From positions 1-64,000 of the forward strand of contig NZ_JBFBIK010000019.1 of NCBI RefSeq assembly GCF_040685555.1: a stretch of 64,000 nucleotides of DNA, written 5' to 3'. The position numbers and the translations under genes were made by a program. The number at the start of each line of letters is the position of its first letter. The stretch's first letter is position 1. The notes beneath the pieces were generated by a model that was not told where the DNA came from, searched no databases, and saw only the letters and a list, made by a program, of their open reading frames with translations. This DNA is from Sphaerisporangium sp040685555. GTDB taxonomy: Bacteria; Actinomycetota; Actinomycetes; Streptosporangiales; Streptosporangiaceae. Of the stretch, positions 33,552-41,384 are shown in pieces.

Positions 33552-34739
33552 CTACCCGGCGGCGACGGTCTTGGACAGCTGCTCCCGGGCCCAGCCGGTG
33601 GGCACGAACGCCCCGCCCTTCACCGTGTTGATCGAGATGAAGTCCGGCCGCAGCCCGGAGTGGTCGGACGGCGAGTAGCGGAACCGCCCGTTCGGGGTGA
33701 CCAGGTCCATGCCCTCCAGCGCCTGCTGCACCTTGGCCTTGTCCGTTCCTCCGGCCTTCTTGATCGCCTCGAACAGCAGGAGGCTCGCGCTGTAGCCGTC
33801 CTGGGCGAACTGCGGCGGCGGGTAGCCGTACTTCTCCTTGAACGGCGTGGCCATCTGGTCGATGACCTCCTTCTGCCTGCTGGCCGGCAGGTGGTCGCCC
33901 ACGACGCCGATCGCGCTCTGCACCGTCATGCCCTCGGCGGCGTCGCCCATCGGCTCCAGCCAGAGCTTGCTGGCCTGCGATCCGGTCAGGAACAGCGGCA
34001 CCTTCAGCCCCGAGGCGGCGTACTGCTTGCCCGCCGTGACGCCGGGGGCTCCCGACCCCCAGAAGACCAGGGCCTGCGCCCCGGAGTCGCGGACGTGCGT
34101 GAAGATCGCGCTGAAGTCGGAGGTCGTGGTCTCGTACGGCTCGTCGGTGACGACGGTCACGCCGTACTTGGCGGCGAGGGCGGCCATGGCCTTGTGCCCG
34201 GCCACCGAGTACGCGCTCTTGGTGTCGTGCGCGACCGCGATCTTCGTGATCTCGGTGGCCCGCATGTACTGCAGATACCGTTCGGCGTACATGCTGGAGA
34301 GCGCGGGCGTGACGAAGACGTACGACTTGATCGGCTCCACCTGCTCCTGCGCGGGGGCCAGGGAGAGATAGGGGATCTTCTCGCGCTGGGCCAGCGGCTC
34401 GATGGCGAGCGCGGAGTTGGAGAACACCGGGCCGATGAGCGCGTCGATCTGGCCCTTGATCTGGTTGAAGGCCACGATCCCCTGGTCGGGCGCCGTCTTG
34501 TCGTCCCGCTGGACGAGCTCCACCTTGCGCCCGAGCAGGCCGCCCTTGGCGTTGACCTGCTCGACGGCGAGCTCCACGGCCTTCTTGTCCTCGCTGCCGA
34601 GCGGGGTGTAGTTGCCGGTCAGGGAGACGATGAGGCCGACCCGGATGGGGCCGTCACCCCCGGATCCGCCGCCGGTCGAGCCACCGCACGCGGTCACGGC
34701 CAGGGCTAGACAGGCGATCGCTGGGACGAGCTTGCGCAC
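33552..34739 (-). CDS. ABC transporter substrate-binding lipoprotein, LivK/HAAT type
   Basis: Periplasmic-type leucine/aromatic-acid-binding protein (Peripla_BP_6) of 395 residues, first gene of the liv operon. Signal with lipobox VTAC (Cys18), then GPIRVGLIVSLTGNYTPLGS, the QRDDKTAPDQGIVAFNQI segment, and a two-lobed fold ending SIYTV-type GGAFVPTGWAREQL. The GTG start is selected by AGGAGG 6 bases upstream; the in-frame extension to 34997 is not needed. Ligand unknown. Lying beside acyl-CoA catabolism genes, it could bind an aromatic acid or amide rather than an amino acid. Confidence 0.88.
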   Translation of the reverse strand: MRKLVPAIACLALAVTACGGSTGGGSGGDGPIRVGLIVSLTGNYTPLGSEDKKAVELAVEQVNAKGGLLGRKVELVQRDDKTAPDQGIVAFNQIKGQIDALIGPVFSNSALAIEPLAQREKIPYLSLAPAQEQVEPIKSYVFVTPALSSMYAERYLQYMRATEITKIAVAHDTKSAYSVAGHKAMAALAAKYGVTVVTDEPYETTTSDFSAIFTHVRDSGAQALVFWGSGAPGVTAGKQYAASGLKVPLFLTGSQASKLWLEPMGDAAEGMTVQSAIGVVGDHLPASRQKEVIDQMATPFKEKYGYPPPQFAQDGYSASLLLFEAIKKAGGTDKAKVQQALEGMDLVTPNGRFRYSPSDHSGLRPDFISINTVKGGAFVPTGWAREQLSKTVAAG

Positions 34740-34854
34740 GTGTGCCTCCTGAAGCTCATGTCGCGGCAACAGGCCCCCGCGCATGCCTCCATCAAGCGCT
34801 GGTACGGCCACCGCGCAAGGGAATACGGCGTGATCCGGACCCTCGATCGCCCTG

Positions 34855-34884
34855 AATTTAGGCATGGCATTTACAGCTGTCAAT
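34855..34884 (-). promoter_or_regulatory. Consensus-like promoter of the liv operon with overlapping palindrome
   Basis: On the minus strand TTGACA (34883-34878), a 17-bp spacer and TAAATT (34860-34855) make a near-ideal sigma-70-type promoter, giving a leader of about 110 nt before the binding-protein start. A 16-bp near-palindrome at 34869-34884 (ATTTACAGCTGTCAAT, 7 of 8 pairs) covers the -35 box and is a likely operator. Confidence 0.75.
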
Positions 34885-34916
34885 AGAATGCGCGACATCT
34901 TGAAGTGAGGTACGGC

Positions 34917-35066
34917 GTGGTGGCACAGGTTCGCGAAAGTCCTGCGGGGCAGGCAATGCGGTCGCAGTCGGTGCTGCTCACGTTTCTCGGGAACCATGTG
35001 TACGGCCGGCCGGTCCGCGTCTTCTCGGGCAGTTCGGACGCCGCCGTTCGTTGGGCAGAACAGTGA
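34917..35066 (+). pseudogene. Truncated PaaX-family regulator remnant
   Basis: A 49-codon reading frame starting at GTG (GTGAGG upstream) translates to a start resembling the N-terminus of PaaX-type regulators (RSQSVLLTFLGNHVYGRPVR, then VFSGS), the winged-helix repressors of phenylacetate-type catabolism. The similarity stops there; after SSDAAVRWAEQ comes a stop, and the rest of the roughly 250-residue protein is missing before the next gene at 35126. It is best read as a deletion remnant. It could instead be a real small protein. The call rests on recognising about 25 residues, so it is moderate. Confidence 0.5.
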
Positions 35067-35125
35067 CAGCCGTCATGCCCTGGCCTAAGTTGATTGGCGG
35101 GATCACCTGACCGTCAGGGAGCGCC

Positions 35126-36613
35126 ATGCGGAATCAGGGCTTGGGTTCGTGGCCGGGGCGGCGGGCGCGCATGACGCCGGAGCGGGTGGCGCTGAGCCAC
35201 GACGGCCGCCAGTGGACCTACGCGGAGCTGCACGAGCGGGTCGACCGGCTCGCGTCGGCGCTTCGCGGCCTCGGGGTGCGGCATGGTGACCGGGTCGCCT
35301 TCCTCGGGCTCAACCATCCGGCCCTGGTCGAGACCTTCTTCGCCGCGGGCGCGCTGGGAGCGGTGTTCGTGCCGCTGAACACGCGCCTGACCGCACCGGA
35401 GCTGACCTACATCGTGCGGGACGCGGGCGCGGACATCGTCATCTGCGGGGCCGAGCACGAAGAGGTCGGCGCCGCCCTGCCCGTCGCGCGCCGCGTAATG
35501 GTCGGGGGGGAGTACGAGGGCCTGCTGGCCGGGGGCGATCCGGAGCCGCTGGACGAGCCCGTCGGACCGGACGAGCCGTGCCTGATCATGTACACCTCGG
35601 GCACGACCGGGCGGCCCAAGGGGGCCGTGCTGAGCCACGCCAACCTGACCTGGAACACCTTCAACCTGCTGGTCGACGTCGAGCTCGCGCATGACGAGGT
35701 CACGCTGATCAGCGCTCCGTTGTTCCACATCGCCGCGCTCGCGCAGACCCTGGTGCCCACGGTGCTGAAGGGCGGCAGGTCCATCCTGCTGCCGTCGTTC
35801 GACGTCGATGAGGTGATCGGCCTCATCGAGTCCGAACGGGTGACGCTGATGTTCGGGGTCCCGGCGATGTTCACCTTCCTGGCCCAGTCGCCCCGGTGGA
35901 GCGAGGCCGACCTCTCCAGCCTGCGCAACCTGCTGTGCGGCGGCGCGCCCGTGCCGGAGCCGCTGATCCGGACGTATCAGGCGCGCGGGCTGACCTTCCT
36001 GCAGGGCTACGGCATGACGGAGACCTCGCCGGGCGCCCTGTTCCTGGCGGCCGAGCACTCCGTACGCAAGGCGGGCACCGCGGGCGTGCCGTGCTTCTTC
36101 TCCGACGTCCGGCTGGTCGATCCCGACGGGGTGGACGTCGCGCCCGGTGAGCCCGGCGAGGTGATCGTCCAGGGGCCGAACGTGATGACGGGCTACTGGG
36201 AACGCCCGGATGAGACCGCGACAGTAGTGTCGGAGGACGGATGGTTCCACTCGGGTGACCTCGCCCTCGCCGACCAGGACGGATATATCCGGATCGTCGA
36301 CCGGGTCAAGGACATGATCATCTCTGGTGGTGAGAACATCTACCCCGCCGAGGTCGAAAGCGTCCTGTACGGGCACCCCGCCGTCGCCGAGTGCGCGGTC
36401 ATCGGGGTGCCCGACGACAAGTGGGGCGAGGTGGGCAGGGCCCTGGTCGTCCTGCGGCCGGGGATGACCGCCGAGCCGCATGACCTGCTCGGCCACCTCT
36501 CCGGGCGGCTGGCGAGCTACAAGATCCCCAAACGGGTGGAGTTCGTGTCGGCCCTGCCGCGAAACGGGGCGGGCAAGGTCCTCAAGTCACGTCTGCGGTT
36601 CCTCTACGGCTGA
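35126..36613 (+). CDS. AMP-forming acyl-CoA synthetase (FadD-like)
   Basis: ANL-superfamily ligase of 495 residues that would activate a carboxylic acid to its CoA thioester. P-loop YTSGTTGRPKG, acyl-pocket/A5 motif GYGMTETSPG, hinge region RVKDMIISGGENIYPAEVES and catalytic Lys in PRNGAGKVLKSRLR are all canonical, so it should be active. Followed 8 bases later by an amidohydrolase, suggesting an operon. It is the entry step of the local acyl-CoA pathway; phenylpropanoid-like acids are a possibility given the partner enzymes. Substrate cannot be read from sequence. Confidence 0.9.
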   Translation: MRNQGLGSWPGRRARMTPERVALSHDGRQWTYAELHERVDRLASALRGLGVRHGDRVAFLGLNHPALVETFFAAGALGAVFVPLNTRLTAPELTYIVRDAGADIVICGAEHEEVGAALPVARRVMVGGEYEGLLAGGDPEPLDEPVGPDEPCLIMYTSGTTGRPKGAVLSHANLTWNTFNLLVDVELAHDEVTLISAPLFHIAALAQTLVPTVLKGGRSILLPSFDVDEVIGLIESERVTLMFGVPAMFTFLAQSPRWSEADLSSLRNLLCGGAPVPEPLIRTYQARGLTFLQGYGMTETSPGALFLAAEHSVRKAGTAGVPCFFSDVRLVDPDGVDVAPGEPGEVIVQGPNVMTGYWERPDETATVVSEDGWFHSGDLALADQDGYIRIVDRVKDMIISGGENIYPAEVESVLYGHPAVAECAVIGVPDDKWGEVGRALVVLRPGMTAEPHDLLGHLSGRLASYKIPKRVEFVSALPRNGAGKVLKSRLRFLYG

Positions 36614-36621
36614 AGGTACAG

Positions 36622-37509
36622 GTGAAGATGGTCGGCATGAGTGCGATGAACGTGGAGTCCCTTGTCGCGATCGACGTGCACACGCACGCCGAGGTCTCGC
36701 TGGACGGTGGAGAGTCGCTCTCCGGCGCGCTGAAGAGCGGCGCCGACGAGTACTTCAAGCTGGCGGGGCAGCGCCGGCCGACCGTGCCGGAGATCGCCGC
36801 GTTCTACCGCGAGCGTGCCATGGCCGCCGTCGTGTTCACCGTGGACGCGGAGACCGCGACCGGGCATCCTCCCGTGCCCAACGAGGAGATAGCCCAGGCC
36901 TGCGCGGACAACGCCGACGTGCTGATCCCTTTCGCTGGGGTCGATCCGTGGAAGGGCAAGGCGGCGGTGCGGCAGGCCCGGCGCCTGGTCGAGGAGTACG
37001 GCGTTCGGGGGTTCAAGTTCCACCCGAACCTGCAGGCGTTCTTCCCCAACGACCGGATGGCGTACGGGCTGTACGAAGTGCTGGAGGAGCTCCAGGTTCC
37101 GGCGTTGTTCCACACCGGCCAGACCGGCATCGGGGCGGGGGTCCCCGGAGGCGGGGGGGTACGGCTGAAGTACTCCGACCCGATGCACGTGGACGACGTC
37201 GCCGTCGACTTCCCCGAGCTGCCGATCATCCTCGCGCACCCGTCGTTCCCCTGGCAGGACGAGGCGCTGGCGGTGGCCACGCACAAGCCGCGGGTCCACA
37301 TCGACCTTTCGGGCTGGTCGCCTAAGTACTTCCCGCCGCAGCTCGTGCAGTACGCGAACACGCTGCTCAAGGACAAGGTGCTGTTCGGCTCGGACTTTCC
37401 GCTTATATCGCCAGATCGGTGGCTGGCCGACTTCGAGAAGCTGCCGATCAAGGACGAGGTCCGGCCAAAGATCCTCAAGTACAACGCGGCGCGGCTGCTC
37501 GGGCTCTGA
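36622..37509 (+). CDS. Amidohydrolase-superfamily hydrolase (ACMSD/Amidohydro_2 type)
   Basis: TIM-barrel metal-dependent hydrolase of about 295 residues. Metal ligands are seen in IDVHTHAE, FHTGQTG, ILAHPSFP and LFGSDFPLI, the pattern of the Amidohydro_2 family. Relatives encoded beside acyl-CoA ligases and acyl-CoA dehydrogenases include hydrolases that cleave beta-ketoacyl-CoA in phenylpropanoid side-chain shortening (PhdC/CouO in Corynebacterium and Rhodococcus), and the neighbours here fit that theme. Several starts are in frame (GTG 36622, ATG 36628, 36637, 36646); AAGG before 36622 favours the first. Coupled to the upstream ligase by 8 bases. Confidence 0.75.
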   Translation: MKMVGMSAMNVESLVAIDVHTHAEVSLDGGESLSGALKSGADEYFKLAGQRRPTVPEIAAFYRERAMAAVVFTVDAETATGHPPVPNEEIAQACADNADVLIPFAGVDPWKGKAAVRQARRLVEEYGVRGFKFHPNLQAFFPNDRMAYGLYEVLEELQVPALFHTGQTGIGAGVPGGGGVRLKYSDPMHVDDVAVDFPELPIILAHPSFPWQDEALAVATHKPRVHIDLSGWSPKYFPPQLVQYANTLLKDKVLFGSDFPLISPDRWLADFEKLPIKDEVRPKILKYNAARLLGL

Positions 37510-37560
37510 CGCCCCGGGGGGCCGTCGAAACCTGCCGGCAGGACGCGTGGCCCAAGGGGT

Positions 37561-37845
37561 TCAGAGGACGTCCGTCTGATCGCGGGCCGCGATGGCCGGG
37601 GCCATGAACTCGCGGAAACGGGCGAACTGCTCCGCGTCCATCCGGAGCCCCATGCCGTTGACGATCCGGTCGTCCTCGGACCTGGAGCCGATTTGGACCT
37701 GGAACCCGTCACCGCGCGGCTTCGCGTCCACCCCGAGGAACGCCACGTGGTGACGCCTGACACTGGACAGGGTCCGGTGGAAGATTTCGAGGGTCCTGCC
37801 ATCCTGCACCAGGATGTAGTCGCCCAGATGGAACTCCGCCGCCAT
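37561..37845 (-). CDS. Hypothetical protein, 94 residues
   Basis: Small soluble protein beginning MAAEFHLGDYILVQDGRTLE, rich in beta-prone stretches and ending in a helical segment (AEQFARFREFMAPAIAARD). No signal or membrane segment and no recognised family. The ATG has GGGAG just upstream. Its reading frame has the high G/C third positions of a real gene. It is convergent with the amidohydrolase gene and separated by 87 bases from the alcohol dehydrogenase gene upstream on the same strand, so it may be co-transcribed with it. Confidence 0.6.
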   Translation of the reverse strand: MAAEFHLGDYILVQDGRTLEIFHRTLSSVRRHHVAFLGVDAKPRGDGFQVQIGSRSEDDRIVNGMGLRMDAEQFARFREFMAPAIAARDQTDVL

Positions 37846-37932
37846 GGCTCCCGCTTCCGTCCGCCGAACCGATGCCCGACAGTACCGTCTCACGCGTGGG
37901 ACCGGCGTCGGCGTCGGGTCGGGATCGGCGTC

Positions 37933-39030
37933 TCAGTCGAAGACGATGACGCTGCGGGCGACGGCGCCCCGGCGTACGTGCTCGACGGCCTCGTTGATCT
38001 GGTCGAGGGGGATGCGCTCGCTGACCAGCCCGTCCAGGTCGAGACGGCCGCGCAGATACTGCTCGGCCAGCATCGGCAGGTCCCGGATGGGGGCCGCGTC
38101 GCCGCCCTGGGTGCCCATCAGGCGGCGGGAGGCGAACAGCAGCGAGGCCTCGACGCCGACGGTGCTTCCGGCGGGAGGGCTGCCCACCATGACCGTCGTG
38201 CCCCCGGGCCGGGTGGCGGCGAACGCCGTGCCGAGCACGCCCGCCACGCCGGTGACGTCGAAGGCGTAGTCGGCGCCGCCCCGCACGATGCCGCCCACCT
38301 GTGCGGGCAGGTCGTCGGCCAGGATGGCGTGGGTCGCGCCGAACTTCCCCGCGAGCCCCAGCTTGGGCTCGGCGACGTCCGCGGCGATGATCGTCGTCGC
38401 CCCGGCGAGGACGGCTCCCTGGATGACGTTCAGCCCGACGCCGCCGCAGCCGACCACAAGCACGCTGGACCCGGGCCGTACCTGGGCCACGTTGAGCACC
38501 GCGCCGACCCCGGTGACCACCGCGCAGGCGAGCAGGCACATCAGATCCATCGGCGCGTCCTTGGCGATCTTGACGCACATGCGCTCGCCGACCACGGCGT
38601 ACTCGGCGAACGAGCCGATGCCGATCATCGTCTTGGCGGGGGTGCCGTCCACGCTCAGTCGGGTGGTGCCGTCGCCCATCGTGCCCATGATGGCGGCCAT
38701 CCGGGCCGGGTCGCCGCACAGGTGGAAGCGGCCCGCGCCGCAGTCGCGGCAGCGACCGCAGGGACCGTTCATCGCGATGATGACGTGGTCGCCGGGCCTG
38801 ACGGCGGTCACGCCCGCGCCGACGCTCTCGACCACGCCCGCGCTCTCGTGGCCGAGGACGAACGGCAGGCGCCGCACGACGGGGCTCTTGCCGTCCAGGG
38901 CCTTGATGTCGGAGCCGCACACGCCGGAGGCGGCGATCTTGACCCGCGCTTCGCCGGGACCGGGACCGGCGATCTCGATGTCCCGGATCTCCATCTCGGC
39001 CCCGAACTCGGTCAGTACGGCTGCGCGCAT
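37933..39030 (-). CDS. Zinc-dependent alcohol dehydrogenase (class III-like MDR)
   Basis: Medium-chain dehydrogenase/reductase of 365 residues. Catalytic-zinc ligands in GVCGSDIKALDG and LGHESAGVVE, structural-zinc cysteines in CGRCRDCGAGRFHLC, and the NAD-binding VLVVGCGGVGLNVIQGA. This set is typical of NAD- or mycothiol/NDMA-type actinobacterial alcohol dehydrogenases. Two ATGs, at 39036 and 39030, compete; GGCGG before the second favours it. Divergent from two acyl-CoA dehydrogenase genes, with copies of the recurrent near-palindrome in the shared region, one overlapping its -35 box. Confidence 0.88.
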   Translation of the reverse strand: MRAAVLTEFGAEMEIRDIEIAGPGPGEARVKIAASGVCGSDIKALDGKSPVVRRLPFVLGHESAGVVESVGAGVTAVRPGDHVIIAMNGPCGRCRDCGAGRFHLCGDPARMAAIMGTMGDGTTRLSVDGTPAKTMIGIGSFAEYAVVGERMCVKIAKDAPMDLMCLLACAVVTGVGAVLNVAQVRPGSSVLVVGCGGVGLNVIQGAVLAGATTIIAADVAEPKLGLAGKFGATHAILADDLPAQVGGIVRGGADYAFDVTGVAGVLGTAFAATRPGGTTVMVGSPPAGSTVGVEASLLFASRRLMGTQGGDAAPIRDLPMLAEQYLRGRLDLDGLVSERIPLDQINEAVEHVRRGAVARSVIVFD

Positions 39031-39078
39031 CAACATCCGCCGGGCTCCGTCCCACCTGTCTGGATGGCTCTGGTCCGA

Positions 39079-39107
39079 ACGCTAGCGAGGCGCTGTGTTC
39101 AAAGCAA
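39079..39107 (-). promoter_or_regulatory. Promoter of the alcohol dehydrogenase gene
   Basis: On the minus strand TTGCTT (39107-39102), 17 bp, TAGCGT (39084-39079). The -35 box lies inside the operator-like repeat at 39105-39118, so a protein bound there would block this promoter. Confidence 0.6.
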
Positions 39108-39118
39108 GCAGTTGCTTG
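39105..39118. promoter_or_regulatory. Putative operator, best copy of the recurrent motif
   Basis: CAAGCA and TGCTTG form a perfect 6-bp inverted repeat with a 2-bp gap. This is the most symmetrical of the seven copies and defines the consensus. It overlaps the -35 box of the divergent alcohol dehydrogenase promoter. Confidence 0.75.
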
Positions 39119-39170
39119 GCTCGGATGGCCTCCGGTCTACGAACGGCCGCCGCGGCGCTGGCAAGGACAC

Positions 39171-39187
39171 CAAGCGTGCGCTAGTTT
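39171..39187 (+). promoter_or_regulatory. Putative operator overlapping the -10 box of the acyl-CoA dehydrogenase gene
   Basis: CAAGCGTGCGCTAG at 39171-39184 matches the recurrent motif with one mismatch, and its TAG begins a -10 box TAGTTT (39182-39187). The same 14-mer occurs on the minus strand at 56838-56851, where it again overlaps a -10 box (TAGCTT). The mismatch to perfect symmetry is exactly the base needed for the -10. Confidence 0.7.
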
Positions 39188-39215
39188 GGTTGGGCCGCCG
39201 ACCTACGGAGGACAT

Positions 39216-40361
39216 GTGGATCTGGACTTCACGCGGGCGGAACAGGACTTCCGGGCCGAGGTCCGCGCCTGGCTGGCGGCACACGTGCCGGACCCTCCGC
39301 TCCCCTCCATGGACACCGCCGAGGGCTTCGAGGCGCACCGGGAGTGGGAGCGTCTGCTGGCCGCCGAGAGCTACTCCGTCGTCAGCTGGCCCCGCGAGTA
39401 CGGCGGGCGAGGCGCGTCCCTGGTCGAGTGGCTGATCTTCGAGGAGGAGTACTGGGCGGCGGGCGCGCCCGGCAGGGTCGGCCAGAACGGCATCTTCCTG
39501 CTGGCGCCCACCCTGTTCACCACCGGCACCGCCGCGCAGCGGGACAGGTTCCTCGTCAGGATGGCACGGGCCGACGACGTCTGGGCCCAGGCCTGGTCGG
39601 AGCCCGAGGCGGGCAGCGACCTGGCCTCGCTGCGCTCGCGCGCCGAGCGGGTGGACGGCGGCTGGCGCCTGTACGGGCAGAAGACCTGGAGCTCCCGGGC
39701 CGGCTACGCGGACTGGGGCTTCGGCCTGTTCCGCTCCGATCCCGAGTCGGCACGCCACCGGGGCCTGACCTACTTCATGTTCCCGCTCCGGGACGTCACG
39801 GTCCGCCCGATCGCCCAGCTCGACGGCGAGCACGGGTTCGCCGAGCTGTTCTTCGACGGCGTCTTCGTCCCCGACGACCAGGTGCTCGGCGCGCCGGGAG
39901 AGGGCTGGCGCATCGCCATGGCCACGACCTCCTCCGAGCGCGGCCTCACGCTGCGGAGCCCCGGCCGCTTCCTGGCCACGGCCGACCGCCTCGTACGGCT
40001 GGCGCGCACGCTGAACCCCGACCCGGTGCTCGCCGACCAGGTGGCGCGGGCGTGGCTCGACGCCGAGGCCTACCGGCTGCACACCTTCGGCACCGCCCGC
40101 AGGCTCGCAGCGGGAGAGGAGATCGGCTCGGCTTCCAGCATGGGGAAGGTCTTCTGGTCCGAGTTGGACGTGCGCATGCACACCCTCGCCCTCCAGCTCC
40201 TCGGCCAGCGAGGGCTGCTCTCCGGCGGCGCGCCCGACTCCGCGGACGGCGGGCGGTGGCTCGACGGCTTCCTGTTCTCCCTCGCGGGCACGATCTACGC
40301 GGGCACCAACGAGATCCAGCGGAACATCATCGCCGAGCGCGTCCTTGGGCTGCCGCGATGA
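39216..40361 (+). CDS. Acyl-CoA dehydrogenase, large-type subunit
   Basis: FAD-dependent acyl-CoA dehydrogenase of 381 residues. It has the N-terminal helical domain (FTRAEQDFRAEVRAWLAAHV), WPREYGGRGAS, FAD-binding AQAWSEPEAGSDLASL, and the C-terminal YAGTNEIQRNIIAERVLGLP. The GTG start has GGAGG 5 bases upstream. It overlaps the next acyl-CoA dehydrogenase gene by ATGA. Pairs of this kind form heteromeric enzymes in steroid and terpene side-chain catabolism (FadE26-27 style), where one subunit supplies the catalytic base, so the two probably act as a complex. Promoter overlapped by the recurrent operator. Confidence 0.9.
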   Translation: MDLDFTRAEQDFRAEVRAWLAAHVPDPPLPSMDTAEGFEAHREWERLLAAESYSVVSWPREYGGRGASLVEWLIFEEEYWAAGAPGRVGQNGIFLLAPTLFTTGTAAQRDRFLVRMARADDVWAQAWSEPEAGSDLASLRSRAERVDGGWRLYGQKTWSSRAGYADWGFGLFRSDPESARHRGLTYFMFPLRDVTVRPIAQLDGEHGFAELFFDGVFVPDDQVLGAPGEGWRIAMATTSSERGLTLRSPGRFLATADRLVRLARTLNPDPVLADQVARAWLDAEAYRLHTFGTARRLAAGEEIGSASSMGKVFWSELDVRMHTLALQLLGQRGLLSGGAPDSADGGRWLDGFLFSLAGTIYAGTNEIQRNIIAERVLGLPR

Positions 40362-41368
40362 ACTTCGCGTTCAGCGACGACCAGCTCGCGCTCGCGGCCA
40401 CCGTCAAGGACGTACTCCGGGCCCACTGCCCCCCGCGCGCCGTGCGGGACGCGGGGCTGGACGGCGACCGCACGCCGGCCTGGGCGCACCTGGCGAAGGC
40501 CGGCCTGTTCGGGATGCTCGTGCCCGAGCGCTACGACGGCATGGGTCTCGGGGTCACCGACGCGGTCCTGGCCTTCGAGGAAACGGGAAGGGCCGCCCTG
40601 CCCGGCCCCGTCGCCGAGACCGCCGCCGCCGCGCCCGTACTGCTGGCCGGCGACCCGGCCGCGGCCTCGTCGGTGCTGCCGGGGGTGGCGGCCGGTACGA
40701 CGATCGTGAGTGTGCGCCTCGGCGACCAGGTGTACGCCCCGGACGCCGACCTCGTGGACCTGCTGATCCTGGAGGAGGACGGCGAGCTGCACGCGGTGCC
40801 CGCGGAGGCTGTACGGCTCACGCCCCAGCCCGGGGTGGATCCGGTACGCAGGCTGTTCGCCGCCGCCTTCGACCCCTCGCCCGGCACCCGTCTGGCGCAC
40901 GCGGGACCCGGCGCCCTGCGAGGGGTGACGATCGCGGTCGCCGCGCAGCTCATCGGGCTGGCCCGGCACCTGCTGGAGACGACGGTGGGCTACGCGAGGA
41001 CGCGGCGGCAGTTCGGCGCGGCGGTCGGGACGTTCCAGGCGGTGAAGCACCAGCTCGCCGACGTCGCCATCGCGATCGACTTCGCCGCGCCGCTCGTCTA
41101 CGCGGCGGCCTTCGCCGCCGACCGCGACCTGCCCTCGGCCGACCGGGACGTGAGCGCGGCCAAGGCGGCGGCGGGCGAGGCGGCCGACCGCGCCGCCCGG
41201 GTCGCGCTCCAGGTCCACGGGGCCATCGGCTACACCGGCGAGCTGGACCTGCGGCTGTGGCTGGCCCGGGTCTGGTCGCTCGCGTCTGCCTACGGGAACA
41301 CCGGTCTGCACCGCTCGCGCCTCAGGTCGGCGATCCTCGGCACCCCCGAGCTGCGGAGATGGCCGTGA
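40358..41368 (+). CDS. Acyl-CoA dehydrogenase, small/atypical partner
   Basis: Second acyl-CoA dehydrogenase, 336 residues, shorter than the standard 380 because the middle beta-domain is reduced (few residues between PGPVAETAAAAPVLLAG and the C-terminal helices). The C-terminal domain keeps YARTRRQFGAAVGTFQAVKH and QVHGAIGYTGELDLRLWLAR. Its ATG overlaps the upstream stop, so the two are translationally coupled. Likely the non-identical partner in an alpha2beta2 dehydrogenase; its reduced FAD-contact region fits a supporting subunit. An LLM oxidoreductase follows after 16 bases. Confidence 0.88.
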   Translation: MNFAFSDDQLALAATVKDVLRAHCPPRAVRDAGLDGDRTPAWAHLAKAGLFGMLVPERYDGMGLGVTDAVLAFEETGRAALPGPVAETAAAAPVLLAGDPAAASSVLPGVAAGTTIVSVRLGDQVYAPDADLVDLLILEEDGELHAVPAEAVRLTPQPGVDPVRRLFAAAFDPSPGTRLAHAGPGALRGVTIAVAAQLIGLARHLLETTVGYARTRRQFGAAVGTFQAVKHQLADVAIAIDFAAPLVYAAAFAADRDLPSADRDVSAAKAAAGEAADRAARVALQVHGAIGYTGELDLRLWLARVWSLASAYGNTGLHRSRLRSAILGTPELRRWP

Positions 41369-41384
41369 GCGCGGAGGTGGGCCG

